NCBI GenBank assembly: GCA_902516685.1 | Contig: CABXZJ010000020.1 | Span: forward strand, 1-15,406 | Direction: 5' to 3' | DNA length: 15,406 nt | DNA from: an uncultured Formosa sp. | GTDB taxonomy: Bacteria > Bacteroidota > Bacteroidia > Flavobacteriales > Flavobacteriaceae | In this document: piece after piece, positions 1-8,227 of the stretch | Layout: each line of letters opens with the position of its first letter | How positions within the stretch are numbered: position 1 is the stretch's first letter | The notes under the pieces: generated by a model | Told to the model about the DNA's origin: nothing | Database searches by the model: none | What the model saw: the letters and a program-made list of their open reading frames with translations, nothing else | Translations under genes and position numbers: made by a program

Positions 1-395
1 AAATAAAAGTCCTCTTTTGATCTCATTTGCTTTTTGTCTTGCTGGGTGTTGTCTGCGTAGCCACATAAATGTAAAACCCCATGAGCCATAACTCTGGCAA
101 TTTCCTCAAAAAAAGTTGTATTGTAAGTCCTGGCGTTTTCTCGTACTCTTTCTGTGGAAATACAAATATCACCACTTAGTACATTACCCGTATTGTACTG
201 AAAAGTAAGAACATCGGTGAGATTATCATGAGCTAAAAATTCCATGTTTAGTTTGTGTAAATAGTCGTCATTGCAAAAAGTAATTAGCAACTCACCTTCT
301 TTAAAATTTTCGTTATGAATAATTCCACTGAGCCATTTTATAATCACCTCTGGCGAGTTTAATTCAAAGCTGTTTTCACTAATCAGGTTAATCAT
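1..395 (-). CDS. ybeY: Endoribonuclease YbeY / rRNA maturation factor (partial, 3' end cut by window)
   Basis: I translated this by hand: ATG at 395 reads open for 131 codons to the window edge, and the stop lies outside. YbeY is a metal-dependent RNase for 16S rRNA 3'-end maturation and ribosome quality control in the cytoplasm. Seen: the TDVLTF motif (residues 60-65), GDICIS (75-80) and the metal-site motif HGVLHLCGYAD (105-115). His105 and His109 match the first two metal ligands; the third position, His in E. coli YbeY, is Asp115, which I recall as usual in Bacteroidota. YbeY of this group is about 140 residues, so only around eight are missing. The ATG overlaps the end of the DUF4175 gene by 8 bp, implying co-transcription and possibly translational coupling. 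The family call is firm; activity with the Asp ligand is inferred. Confidence 0.93.
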   Translation of the reverse strand, partial: MINLISENSFELNSPEVIIKWLSGIIHNENFKEGELLITFCNDDYLHKLNMEFLAHDNLTDVLTFQYNTGNVLSGDICISTERVRENARTYNTTFFEEIARVMAHGVLHLCGYADNTQQDKKQMRSKEDFY

Positions 396-3300
396 AGTTT
401 AAATTAAAATAATCTAAAACACGTTTTGAGTACTCTTTTTGTAAAGGTAATAATTGTCTGTTTAGTTGATCTCGTGTCCTAAGTTTACGGCGTAAAAGGT
501 CTATTTGATTCTGAGTGTCTCCATTAAATATTTCCATGTTAGTTTTTGAATTTCTTTTATCGCTTTTGCCTTGCTTTTTTAGGGCGGTTTGTAATTTTAA
601 AAGCTCGTACTTAAGAATTTCCCTCTGTGCAGCTAAATCTGGGGTTAGCCCCTGATTAATAATCTGTTGTTCTAACTTTTTCATAGCCTCAATAGCACGC
701 TCGCCCTCGGAGCTGAAACCTTTTTCCCTTAAAAGCTTTTCCAGTGAATTGCGGAGCTGCTGCTGCTGTTGGTAAAGGCGCATAACCGCTTGGCTTGACT
801 CTTCGCTATCAGAAAATTTGTCGGAATCCTGTTGATTGTTATTGCTGTTGCTGTTGCTGTTGCTTTTTGATTTTCCTTGGTTCCCGTTTTCTCCGCTGCT
901 ATTACTAGGGCTGTCCCCATCTTTACCCTCTTTTTTACCCTCTTTTTTACCCTCTTTTTTACCATCTTGCCCAGAGGGTTTTGGAGGACTATCAGAGGGA
1001 GCTGGTTGTTGTCCTTGGCCTTGTTTGTTTAACTCCTCTTGGGTCATAATAATATCCGGCAGCTGCATGTCTCCTTCTCCTTGTCCGGAGCTCATTTGCA
1101 TTTCAATTGAGGCTAGTACACTGCTTAAAAGGTCTGCCAAGCTATTAGTTGCGGTGACAGCATATTGCTGAGCGGCAACCCCTTGATAAGGACGGTCGTT
1201 AGAAAACATGTCTAAAGCTTTATCTATATTGTAATACACATCTGAAATATCACTATTTATTTTCTCTCCCAAAAGAGGTTGCCGAAGCGAAACAACAAGC
1301 AGGCTGTCGTCTATATGTTCAAAATGAGTTCTAAGAGTTTTTTGCTTAATTAACTTTTCTGGCCATTGTAGCTGATTGGATTGGTCTTGTTTAAACCATT
1401 TCAACAATTCCTCTTGGTTAAATGAAAAGATAAGCAAGTTCTCTAAGATTTTGCGTATAGTCTCTATATCAACCTGAAGCTCTTGTTTTCCTCCTCCTGC
1501 CATTTTCTGGGCCATTTGTTGGGCCGTTTGACGCATCTTTTGGCTTGCTTTTATTTGTGCTTTTTGGGCTGTTTTATTCTCTGATTTCTTCTTGTTATTA
1601 TCTTCGGAATCTTCCTTTTTCTTAAGCGACTTCTTAGCGTCCTGTAAATCTTTTTTTATAGACTCTTGTTCGCTTTTGGTGTCGGGGATGTCAATAGGGC
1701 TGGAAAGTGTATTATTTTTTTTCTTTAATTCACCTAACTGGTTGACTAGCTCATCAAACTCTTGGTTTATTTTATTTTGCTTCGCGCTAGTATTGTCTAG
1801 GGAGTTTTGTTTTGCGAGTTCATTTTGCCTATCGCTTAATTGAAGTAATTTTTCATTAAGCTGCTTTGTTTTCTGGCGAACATAGTATCTCTTCGTGAGC
1901 TCAAGCATTTGCTCTAAACTTCGTTTTTTATTCTTGTTTTGCTTGGCTATATTTTCCAATCGCTCAGCCAAATTTTCCTTGTCAATTTTTTTTGACAGGT
2001 CATTAAGCTCTTTTAAAGTCTGTTCATCTTTTTCTAGACGTTTATTTTGGATTTCTAAACGCTTATTTAACTCATTTTTTTGTGGGTCATCTGAGCTTGA
2101 TTTTGATTGCTTCAGAGATTCTTTAATTTTTTTATTAAAGTTCTTAATAATTTCATTTTGCTTTTCCTGACGTGATAAAAAGTCTTTTAGTTTCTGGCGG
2201 TCATTAAACCCTAAGTTTCTTTGTTGCTTTTGCTGCTTGTTGAACAAGTCTAAATCAAAATCTTGATTTTCAATATTGGGTAAAAATTCTTCTAAAGATT
2301 CAATTGCATCTTTTTGTGAGTCAATCTGTTCATTTATAATAGTCCTGTCGCTTTTGCTTTGATAAATAAAAACGGGCGACCTAGCCTTGTTGGGAGCTGG
2401 GTAAGGATAATTATCAAAAACCTCAAAATATAGCTCATATGGCGTGTCAGGACTAAGCTTATTCTCACCAGGAAAAACAAATGAAAAAGTGAGGTTGGAT
2501 TTATTAAAATTAGTGATATTTACAGTCGTTTTTTTCTGGGGGGTTTCTTTTGGATAATATTGCAGTTGAAGTTTAGATATGTCGTAATCATCGCTCATTT
2601 GGCCATAAAAAAACAAGGTCTCTTGTGGCTCGAACGTTTTAGCGCATTCAACCTCTATTAAAGGGGGTTTGTCTTTAATAACATCGACTGAAAAATTCAT
2701 AGTCTCATAATCCTTTAGAAATAAGTTATTTGTTGAGATGCGATATTCAAGTCCTTTAAAAACCTGTTTGTTGTAAAAAAATTCATTTTTATCTGGAGTA
2801 AAATAATTAGTTGTTTTACCGTCAAAAAAGGAAATTGACTCTGTTGCTGCTACTTGGTATGACCAGCTCAAACGAGAACCCTCAGGAACAGTAATATTTG
2901 TAAAGTTAGAAACGGACTCATGCTTTAGGTTAGTATAGGGAGGAAAGGTAATTGCAAGTCTAGAATTAATTATTTTTGGGGTTTTGATAATCTCTAGGGT
3001 GTAGGCCTCCGAACGAACCTCGCCAGAAAAAAGATTAAAGGACAGATTAGTTTTGGGGTTTTCAAAAGTGTATGAAAAAAAATTATTTTGAACTTTTTTA
3101 AGGAAATAATTCTCATTGTTGAATTCTATCTGTATATCATCAGGGAAAAAACGTCCCTTGGTCTCAACCTCTAAGACAAAAGACTCGTCGTCAGTAGCTT
3201 TTAATGTGGGATTAAGAATTACAAAAGAAAAAGGGGGTGGCATTGTATAGCTCGTGCTGTAGTCAAGCACCCGCTTAAAGCTACTTTCAATGGTTGCTTG

Positions 3301-3810
3301 CTTTCCAAAAAGGTAAAAAGGCGCTAAGATTAATAGTGGAGCCAAAGCATATTTCAAATACTTCAAATTCTCTTTTAATTTTACGGCGCTTTCAAAAGAA
3401 AAAGGGTTGAACTGGAGAGCTTTTTGCTCAATACTTGCTAACAAAAGTTCGGACTTGGCTTGCTGCTGTAACTGAACCGTATTCAAGAGCTTGTCCTTTA
3501 TCTCTGGGAAGGCAATGCCAATAAGCTCAGCTGCCGTTTCATGGTTCATTGTTTTACGAATTTGAAAGTATTTTAAGGCAGGTGTCAAAACAAACTTATA
3601 AAAAAGATAAAGCTCAAAAATCACTAGACACCAAAAGATAATGCTGCGTCCCTCAACTGGTAGCCAAAAAAAATGCTCTATCAGGGTCCAAAAAATGGCA
3701 TACAAGGCGCCTAGACAAAAAAACAACAAAGAACCTCTTATCAGAGCGCTAAAATAAAAACGCTTGATAAACTTCTCGAGTTTAATTTGAATGTTTACGA
3801 AAGGGTCCAA
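388..3810 (-). CDS. DUF4175 family membrane-anchored coiled-coil protein
   Basis: This 1140-residue protein resembles the DUF4175 proteins of Flavobacteriia; their function is unknown. Three hydrophobic helices are visible near residues 22-45, 56-77 and 151-168. They are followed by a probable extracytoplasmic beta-rich part (about 185-490), a long Lys/Gln/Glu-rich helical or coiled-coil part (about 490-780), and a Gln/Ser/Gly-rich low-complexity C-terminal part. The latter contains a GKKE repeat (about 949-964), an alternating Ser-Asn tract (about 983-991) and a Gln run, and ends in a further helical segment. The start is TTG at 3810: no ATG lies nearby in frame, the next in-frame Met is residue 88 (after two of the helices), and the N-terminus fits the family as I remember it. 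The end overlaps ybeY by 8 bp. A role in the envelope is only inferred from topology. Confidence 0.87.
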   Translation of the reverse strand: MDPFVNIQIKLEKFIKRFYFSALIRGSLLFFCLGALYAIFWTLIEHFFWLPVEGRSIIFWCLVIFELYLFYKFVLTPALKYFQIRKTMNHETAAELIGIAFPEIKDKLLNTVQLQQQAKSELLLASIEQKALQFNPFSFESAVKLKENLKYLKYALAPLLILAPFYLFGKQATIESSFKRVLDYSTSYTMPPPFSFVILNPTLKATDDESFVLEVETKGRFFPDDIQIEFNNENYFLKKVQNNFFSYTFENPKTNLSFNLFSGEVRSEAYTLEIIKTPKIINSRLAITFPPYTNLKHESVSNFTNITVPEGSRLSWSYQVAATESISFFDGKTTNYFTPDKNEFFYNKQVFKGLEYRISTNNLFLKDYETMNFSVDVIKDKPPLIEVECAKTFEPQETLFFYGQMSDDYDISKLQLQYYPKETPQKKTTVNITNFNKSNLTFSFVFPGENKLSPDTPYELYFEVFDNYPYPAPNKARSPVFIYQSKSDRTIINEQIDSQKDAIESLEEFLPNIENQDFDLDLFNKQQKQQRNLGFNDRQKLKDFLSRQEKQNEIIKNFNKKIKESLKQSKSSSDDPQKNELNKRLEIQNKRLEKDEQTLKELNDLSKKIDKENLAERLENIAKQNKNKKRSLEQMLELTKRYYVRQKTKQLNEKLLQLSDRQNELAKQNSLDNTSAKQNKINQEFDELVNQLGELKKKNNTLSSPIDIPDTKSEQESIKKDLQDAKKSLKKKEDSEDNNKKKSENKTAQKAQIKASQKMRQTAQQMAQKMAGGGKQELQVDIETIRKILENLLIFSFNQEELLKWFKQDQSNQLQWPEKLIKQKTLRTHFEHIDDSLLVVSLRQPLLGEKINSDISDVYYNIDKALDMFSNDRPYQGVAAQQYAVTATNSLADLLSSVLASIEMQMSSGQGEGDMQLPDIIMTQEELNKQGQGQQPAPSDSPPKPSGQDGKKEGKKEGKKEGKDGDSPSNSSGENGNQGKSKSNSNSNSNNNQQDSDKFSDSEESSQAVMRLYQQQQQLRNSLEKLLREKGFSSEGERAIEAMKKLEQQIINQGLTPDLAAQREILKYELLKLQTALKKQGKSDKRNSKTNMEIFNGDTQNQIDLLRRKLRTRDQLNRQLLPLQKEYSKRVLDYFNLNYD
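840..864. repeat. Hexanucleotide coding repeat (Ser-Asn tract)
   Basis: About four copies of a 6-bp unit (ttgctg-type on the plus strand) lie within the DUF4175 gene and encode alternating Ser-Asn on the minus strand. The unit length is a multiple of three, so copy-number change would alter linker length without a frameshift. Confidence 0.8.
921..965. repeat. 12-bp tandem coding repeat (GKKE repeat)
   Basis: Three nearly identical 12-bp units, with degenerate copies at both edges, are visible on the plus strand (unit ttttttaccctc). On the minus strand they encode consecutive Gly-Lys-Lys-Glu blocks in the DUF4175 protein, forming a charged, probably disordered linker. The near identity of the third-codon bases suggests recent duplication or slippage. 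Confidence 0.88.
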
Positions 3811-3827
3811 TAAAATAAAATTAATTG

Positions 3828-3858
3828 TAAATCTACAATAATAATTAAAAGCGCTAAA
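3828..3858 (-). promoter_or_regulatory. Candidate Bacteroidota-type promoter for DUF4175-ybeY
   Basis: On the minus strand a TTTA (3858-3855) is followed after 19 bp by TAGATTTA (3835-3828). This is close to the Bacteroidota consensus TTTG-N19-TAnnTTTG, with one mismatch in each box. Transcription would start about 10 bases before the TTG at 3810. The region is AT-rich, so a chance match is possible. Confidence 0.4.
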
Positions 3859-3871
3859 TAGGTAAGCTTGG

Positions 3872-3902
3872 TTTTAACACTTACTATATAATATTAAGTT
3901 TG
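3872..3902 (+). promoter_or_regulatory. Candidate Bacteroidota-type promoter for gltX
   Basis: TAAGTTTG at 3895-3902 matches the TAnnTTTG -7 box exactly. TTTT at 3872-3875, 19 bp upstream, is a one-mismatch -33 box. The site lies in the divergent intergenic region and would give a leader of about 40 bases before the gltX ATG at 3949. Confidence 0.45.
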
Positions 3903-3948
3903 GGCATTAAGCCAAAGCGGTATATCTTTACCAAAAGTAATTAGGCTA

Positions 3949-5460
3949 ATGAAAAAACCTGTTCGTGTTCGTTTTGCTCCTAGTCCTACGGGGCCATTAC
4001 ACATCGGTGGGCTTAGAACCGCACTATTTAATTATCTCTTTGCAAAAAGACACAATGGTGAATTGGTTTTACGCATTGAAGACACTGATGTTAAAAGGAC
4101 TGTTGAGGGTGCAGAAATTTACATTATTGAAGCCTTGAATTGGTGTAATATAGCTTTCAACGAAGGGCCTAATAAAGGAGGGCGATATGGGCCATATAGG
4201 CAAAGTGAGCGCAAAGAAATCTACAAAAACCACATTGAAACTTTATTGAAAAAAAAGGCAGCTTATTACGCCTTTGATACTGCTGAAGATTTAGTTATAG
4301 AACGAAAAAAGCACGAGGCCCAAGGCAAAACGTTTGTTTATAATTGGAGCAACAGGGCTGAAGGGAGACTAACCAACTCTTTGGTGTTGTCGGAACAAGA
4401 GGTGCAAAAAAGACTTTCATCTGATGTTCCTTATGTGGTTAGGTTCATGACACCAACAATGGGAAAGGTTAATATAAATGATATGGTTAGGGGGAATATT
4501 GCTATTGATCCTAAATCGCTTGACGATAAAATTCTCTTAAAGTCTGATGGAATGCCAACATACCATTTAGCGAATGTGGTAGATGACTATCTTATGGAAA
4601 TTTCTCATGTCATTAGGGGTGAAGAGTGGCTTCCCTCGTTACCACTTCACCAGCTTTTGTATAGTGCATTTGGGTGGCCATCACCAAAGTTTGCACATCT
4701 GCCTTTAATTCTGAAACCCAAAGGAAAAGGGAAGCTTAGTAAGCGTGATGGTGATAAATTAGGGTTTCCTGTCTTTCCAATTCAGTGGAACGAAAAAGGG
4801 GGCCAAAGCATTGGTTACAAAGAAGCGGGCTATTTGCCTGAAGCTATTATAAATTTCTTGGCGCTACTTGGCTGGAACCCTGGGACAGAACAAGAGTTAT
4901 TTGACTTAAATGAGCTTGTTAAGTATTTTAATCTGGAGCAGGTAAATAAGGCAGGGGCTCGCTTTGATCCTGAAAAAATAAAATGGTTTAACCAGAAATA
5001 TCTCCAAAAAATGCAAAGCTCTAGCCTTGTAGAACTTTTAATTAAACAAAAGCCCTTTCTAAAAGCGATAGATAAAAGCTCATTGATGCGGGCTGTTAAC
5101 TTGGTAAAAAAGCGTGCGGTACTGAGTAATGATATATGGGGACTGTGCTATTACTTTTTTGAAAGCCCAAAAAGCTACAATGAAAATGCTCTTAAGAAAG
5201 CGTGGAAAGCAGAAAGTGATGGGCTTATGGATTCTCTGTGCAAAGCATTAATTGATTTTGACTACTCTTCTGTTATTCTTTTAAGGGGTCAAATTAAGGG
5301 TTGGGTTGAAGACTCTGGTGTTAGTTTTGGTAAGATTATGATGCCGCTTCGGATTGCGTTGGTTGGAAGTTTAAAGGGTGCGGACATATTTGAAATCATA
5401 CACTGTATCGGAAAGGACGAAACTATTGCTCGGATTCAACACCTAAGAGATAAAGCTTAG
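3949..5460 (+). CDS. gltX: Glutamate--tRNA ligase
   Basis: This cytoplasmic class I aminoacyl-tRNA synthetase charges tRNA-Glu with glutamate using ATP. The 503-residue length is normal for bacterial GluRS. Seen: the N-terminal PSPTGPLHIGGLRTALFNYL block (residues 11-30) carrying the HIGH-type signature at 18-21, the RIEDTD motif (42-47), and the KMSKS-type loop KLSKR (262-266). A helical anticodon-binding domain follows from about residue 330. The ATG at 3949 places the conserved block at the expected distance from the N-terminus. No clear Shine-Dalgarno sequence is present, which is normal in Bacteroidota. The gene is first in the plus-strand run, diverges from the DUF4175 gene, and is followed by lepA. 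I cannot tell from sequence whether the enzyme is discriminating or also charges tRNA-Gln. Confidence 0.97.
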   Translation: MKKPVRVRFAPSPTGPLHIGGLRTALFNYLFAKRHNGELVLRIEDTDVKRTVEGAEIYIIEALNWCNIAFNEGPNKGGRYGPYRQSERKEIYKNHIETLLKKKAAYYAFDTAEDLVIERKKHEAQGKTFVYNWSNRAEGRLTNSLVLSEQEVQKRLSSDVPYVVRFMTPTMGKVNINDMVRGNIAIDPKSLDDKILLKSDGMPTYHLANVVDDYLMEISHVIRGEEWLPSLPLHQLLYSAFGWPSPKFAHLPLILKPKGKGKLSKRDGDKLGFPVFPIQWNEKGGQSIGYKEAGYLPEAIINFLALLGWNPGTEQELFDLNELVKYFNLEQVNKAGARFDPEKIKWFNQKYLQKMQSSSLVELLIKQKPFLKAIDKSSLMRAVNLVKKRAVLSNDIWGLCYYFFESPKSYNENALKKAWKAESDGLMDSLCKALIDFDYSSVILLRGQIKGWVEDSGVSFGKIMMPLRIALVGSLKGADIFEIIHCIGKDETIARIQHLRDKA

Positions 5461-5490
5461 TTGGGGTAATAAATATCTAACATTTTTGGT

Positions 5491-5498
5491 TACTTTTG
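5491..5498 (+). promoter_or_regulatory. Candidate -7 promoter element upstream of lepA
   Basis: TACTTTTG matches the Bacteroidota -7 consensus TAnnTTTG exactly, and lies in the gap between gltX and lepA. No TTTG-type -33 box stands at the usual 19-21 bp spacing. If used, transcription would begin a few bases after 5498, leaving the GTG at 5500 outside or at the very end of the transcript and favouring the ATG at 5527 as the lepA start. Confidence 0.3.
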
Positions 5499-5526
5499 TG
5501 TGGAATTAAATCCTATTTCATACCCA

Positions 5527-7323
5527 ATGAAAAACATCCGAAACTTCTGCATAATTGCACACATTGATCATGGAAAGAGCACCTTAGCTGACCGTCTTTT
5601 GGATTTTACAGGAGCTGTAACGGATCGAGAAAAACAAGACCAGCTTTTAGACAGCATGGACTTAGAAAGAGAAAGAGGAATAACGATAAAGTCCCACGCA
5701 ATTCAAATGGAGTATGAACTTAAGGATGAGCACTACACTTTAAACCTTATTGACACCCCTGGTCATGTTGACTTTAGCTACGAAGTTTCGAGGTCAATTG
5801 CCGCCTGCGAAGGCGCTTTACTTGTGGTGGATGCCGCTCAAAGTATTCAGGCACAGACAATTTCTAACTTATATTTAGCTTTGGAAAACGATCTTGAAAT
5901 TATTCCCATTCTAAACAAAGTGGATCTTCCAAGCGCAAACCCTGAAGAGGTGACAGATGATATTGTTGATCTGCTTGGATGTAAAGCTTCTGAGGTAATC
6001 CCTGCAAGCGCCAAGACAGGTGTTGGGATAGAAAAAATTTTAGAAGCGATTGTTAGGGTAATTCCACACCCCAAGGGTGGAGAAAATGATGCCCTTCAGG
6101 CATTGGTTTTTGATTCTGTTTACAATTCATTTAGGGGCGTTGAAACCTATTTTAAGGTTGTTAGTGGGAGTATTCGTAAAAATCAGAAAATAAAATTTCT
6201 TGCTACAGGCAAGACCTACAGCGCTGACGAGGTGGGTACATTGAATCTAACTCAAACCCCAAAAAAAGAAATCAAAACAGGAGATGTTGGATACCTAATA
6301 ACGGGCATAAAAGATGCTCGTGAAATAAAAGTTGGTGACACAATTACTGACGCTGAAAAGCCAACCACAAAAGCTGTTGATGGATTTGAGGATGTAAAAC
6401 CGATGGTTTTCGCAGGCATATATCCTGTAGATACGGAAGAGTACGAAGAGTTGAGATCTTCAATGGAAAAATTACAACTTAACGACGCTTCGCTGGTGTT
6501 CCAGGCCGAAAGCTCAGCGGCATTAGGTTTTGGGTTTCGTTGCGGTTTTTTAGGGATGCTACATCTTGAAATTATTCAAGAGCGGCTAGAAAGAGAGTTC
6601 AACATGACTGTTATAACGACAGTTCCAAACGTCTCATACAGCGCATATACTAGAAAAAAACCTAACGATCCTGTGATACTAAACAACCCTTCTGATTTGC
6701 CTGAACCCTCAACGCTTGAGCGGATTGAAGAACCATACATTAAAGCGTCTATAATTACAAAGGCTGACTATGTTGGAAATGTAATGTCTTTGTGTATCGA
6801 AAAGCGCGGTCAAATCACAAATCAAACGTATTTAACTACCCAGCGTGTTGAATTGTCGTTTGACATGCCTCTTGCGGAAATTGTTTTTGACTTCTATGAT
6901 CGCCTGAAAACTGTGTCGAGGGGATATGCCTCGTTTGACTACTCGCCCATTGGAATGCGGGTATCAAAACTTGTAAGGGTAGACATGCTTCTAAATGGGC
7001 AGGCAGTTGACGCTTTGTCTGCTCTTATTCACCTTGATAATGCGCAAAAAATAGGACGAAAAATGTGCTCTAAATTAAAAGAACTTATTCCTCGGCAGCA
7101 ATTCGATATCCCAATACAAGCGGCAATCGGGGCTAAGATAATTTCTAGAGAAACGGTTAAGGCTGTACGAAAAGATGTGACTGCAAAATGTTATGGAGGA
7201 GACATTTCTCGTAAAAGAAAACTTCTTGAAAATCAGAAAAAGGGTAAAAAAAGAATGCGGCAAGTGGGTAGTGTTGAAATTCCTCAAGAAGCATTTATGG
7301 CAGTTTTAAAGTTAAGTAATTAG
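5527..7323 (+). CDS. lepA: Elongation factor 4 (translation factor GTPase LepA)
   Basis: LepA is a cytoplasmic or membrane-associated ribosome-dependent GTPase, reported to back-translocate ribosomes or assist initiation and assembly. I chose ATG at 5527 (598 residues, typical length) over the GTG at 5500. [18 protein letters not shown] is the usual family N-terminus, and a candidate -7 box sits just before the GTG. Numbered from this ATG, the GTPase motifs are AHIDHGKST (G1, 11-19), ERGIT (G2, 49-53), DTPGH (G3, 76-80), NKVD (G4, 130-133) and a SAK motif (G5). EF-G-like domains follow, then the LepA-specific Lys/Arg-rich C-terminal region, including [18 protein letters not shown], which binds rRNA near the peptidyl transferase centre in characterised members. 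The gene sits 66 bp after gltX. Confidence 0.97.
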   Translation: MKNIRNFCIIAHIDHGKSTLADRLLDFTGAVTDREKQDQLLDSMDLERERGITIKSHAIQMEYELKDEHYTLNLIDTPGHVDFSYEVSRSIAACEGALLVVDAAQSIQAQTISNLYLALENDLEIIPILNKVDLPSANPEEVTDDIVDLLGCKASEVIPASAKTGVGIEKILEAIVRVIPHPKGGENDALQALVFDSVYNSFRGVETYFKVVSGSIRKNQKIKFLATGKTYSADEVGTLNLTQTPKKEIKTGDVGYLITGIKDAREIKVGDTITDAEKPTTKAVDGFEDVKPMVFAGIYPVDTEEYEELRSSMEKLQLNDASLVFQAESSAALGFGFRCGFLGMLHLEIIQERLEREFNMTVITTVPNVSYSAYTRKKPNDPVILNNPSDLPEPSTLERIEEPYIKASIITKADYVGNVMSLCIEKRGQITNQTYLTTQRVELSFDMPLAEIVFDFYDRLKTVSRGYASFDYSPIGMRVSKLVRVDMLLNGQAVDALSALIHLDNAQKIGRKMCSKLKELIPRQQFDIPIQAAIGAKIISRETVKAVRKDVTAKCYGGDISRKRKLLENQKKGKKRMRQVGSVEIPQEAFMAVLKLSN

Positions 7324-7365
7324 GGGATACTTACTTAAAACTTTTTAAAGAAAAATTCGTAAAAA

Positions 7366-8223
7366 ATGAAAATGTATGCGCTAAATGTTGGGAATTTTAA
7401 ACTTGACGGTGGCGCAATGTTTGGTGTGGTGCCAAAGTCAATTTGGTCAAAGACAAACCCAGCAGATGCTAACAATATGATAGATGTTGCCTCGAGGTGT
7501 CTACTAATTGAGGATGGGATACGCTTGATTCTTATTGATACCGGCATGGGCAATAAGCAGACTGATATCTTTTTTCGACATTATTTTCGATGGGGAAACC
7601 AAGGGATTGAGCAAGCCCTAAAAAAATACGGTTTCCATAAGGACGACATAACTGATGTTTTTTTAACGCATCTACATTTTGACCATTGTGGGGGTGGTGT
7701 TGAGTGGAACGAGGGACGCACAGGGTTGCAGTTAGCTTTTAAAAACGCTAAATACTGGAGCAATCAAAGACATTGGGAGTGGGCGACCAAACCGAATGGT
7801 CGCGAAAAAGCGTCCTTTTTAAAAGAAAACTTAGCCCCAATAGAGTTGTCAGGCCAACTAAACTTCATCCCCATGCCTAGGGGGAAAATTTTACGTGATT
7901 GTGAGTTGGGTTTTGATGTCCTTTTTGTTGACGGACATACAGAAAAGCAAATGATTCCAATGATCCGCTACAAAAATAAAACAATCTGTTTTATGGCCGA
8001 TTTATTGCCAACCGTCGGACACATAAGGCTTCCGTTTATAATGGGCTACGACGTCAGGCCCCTGATCACACTAACGGAAAAAGAAGCTTTTCTAAATTTA
8101 GCTGCAAATCATAATTATTATTTATTTTTGGAACACGATCCTAATAATGAAATAATTTCCGTTAAACAGACAGAAAAAGGGGTTCGGATTAAAGAAAAAC
8201 ACTTATTACAAACAATACTATAA
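7366..8223 (+). CDS. Metallo-beta-lactamase-fold hydrolase (lactonase-like)
   Basis: This 285-residue MBL-fold protein has a complete two-zinc site. The HLHFDH motif gives His102, His104, Asp106 and His107; DGHT gives His191, MAD gives Asp212 and LEHD gives His257. The layout, with a long N-terminal segment before HxHxDH, resembles the YtnP / N-acyl-homoserine lactonase-like branch, but the substrate cannot be read from sequence, and other small esters or lactones are equally possible. No signal peptide is seen, so it is probably cytoplasmic. ATG at 7366 is used; an in-frame ATG two codons later is the only close alternative. It starts 42 bp after lepA and ends 4 bp before the S8 peptidase, so it probably belongs to the same transcript as the downstream peptidases. 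Confidence 0.88.
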   Translation: MKMYALNVGNFKLDGGAMFGVVPKSIWSKTNPADANNMIDVASRCLLIEDGIRLILIDTGMGNKQTDIFFRHYFRWGNQGIEQALKKYGFHKDDITDVFLTHLHFDHCGGGVEWNEGRTGLQLAFKNAKYWSNQRHWEWATKPNGREKASFLKENLAPIELSGQLNFIPMPRGKILRDCELGFDVLFVDGHTEKQMIPMIRYKNKTICFMADLLPTVGHIRLPFIMGYDVRPLITLTEKEAFLNLAANHNYYLFLEHDPNNEIISVKQTEKGVRIKEKHLLQTIL

Positions 8224-8227
8224 TACA

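Noticed and set aside
921..965. Direct repeats considered as a CRISPR-like array
   Set aside because: The units are 12 bp, contiguous and without spacers, and they are in frame within a coding gene.
836..1171. Plus-strand open frame with Leu runs and repeated SFLP blocks
   Set aside because: It is the antisense image of the Ser-Asn and GKKE repeats of the DUF4175 gene; its composition is repeat-driven and no family is recognisable.
1592..2170. Two plus-strand open frames rich in Ser and Phe
   Set aside because: They are antisense to the Lys/Glu-rich coiled-coil part of the DUF4175 gene, where AAA and GAA codons read as TTT and TTC on the other strand.
3899..3916. Bulged hairpin TTT(G)GGC-ATTAA-GCCAAA before gltX, considered as a leader RNA element
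   Set aside because: Its left arm lies in the proposed -7 box, so most of it would not be transcribed; the stem is only 6 bp.
7341..7350. Small palindrome CTTTTTAAAG followed by A-rich sequence after lepA, considered as a terminator
   Set aside because: The stem is at most 4 bp of mostly A-T pairs with no U-tract on the plus strand; too weak to call.
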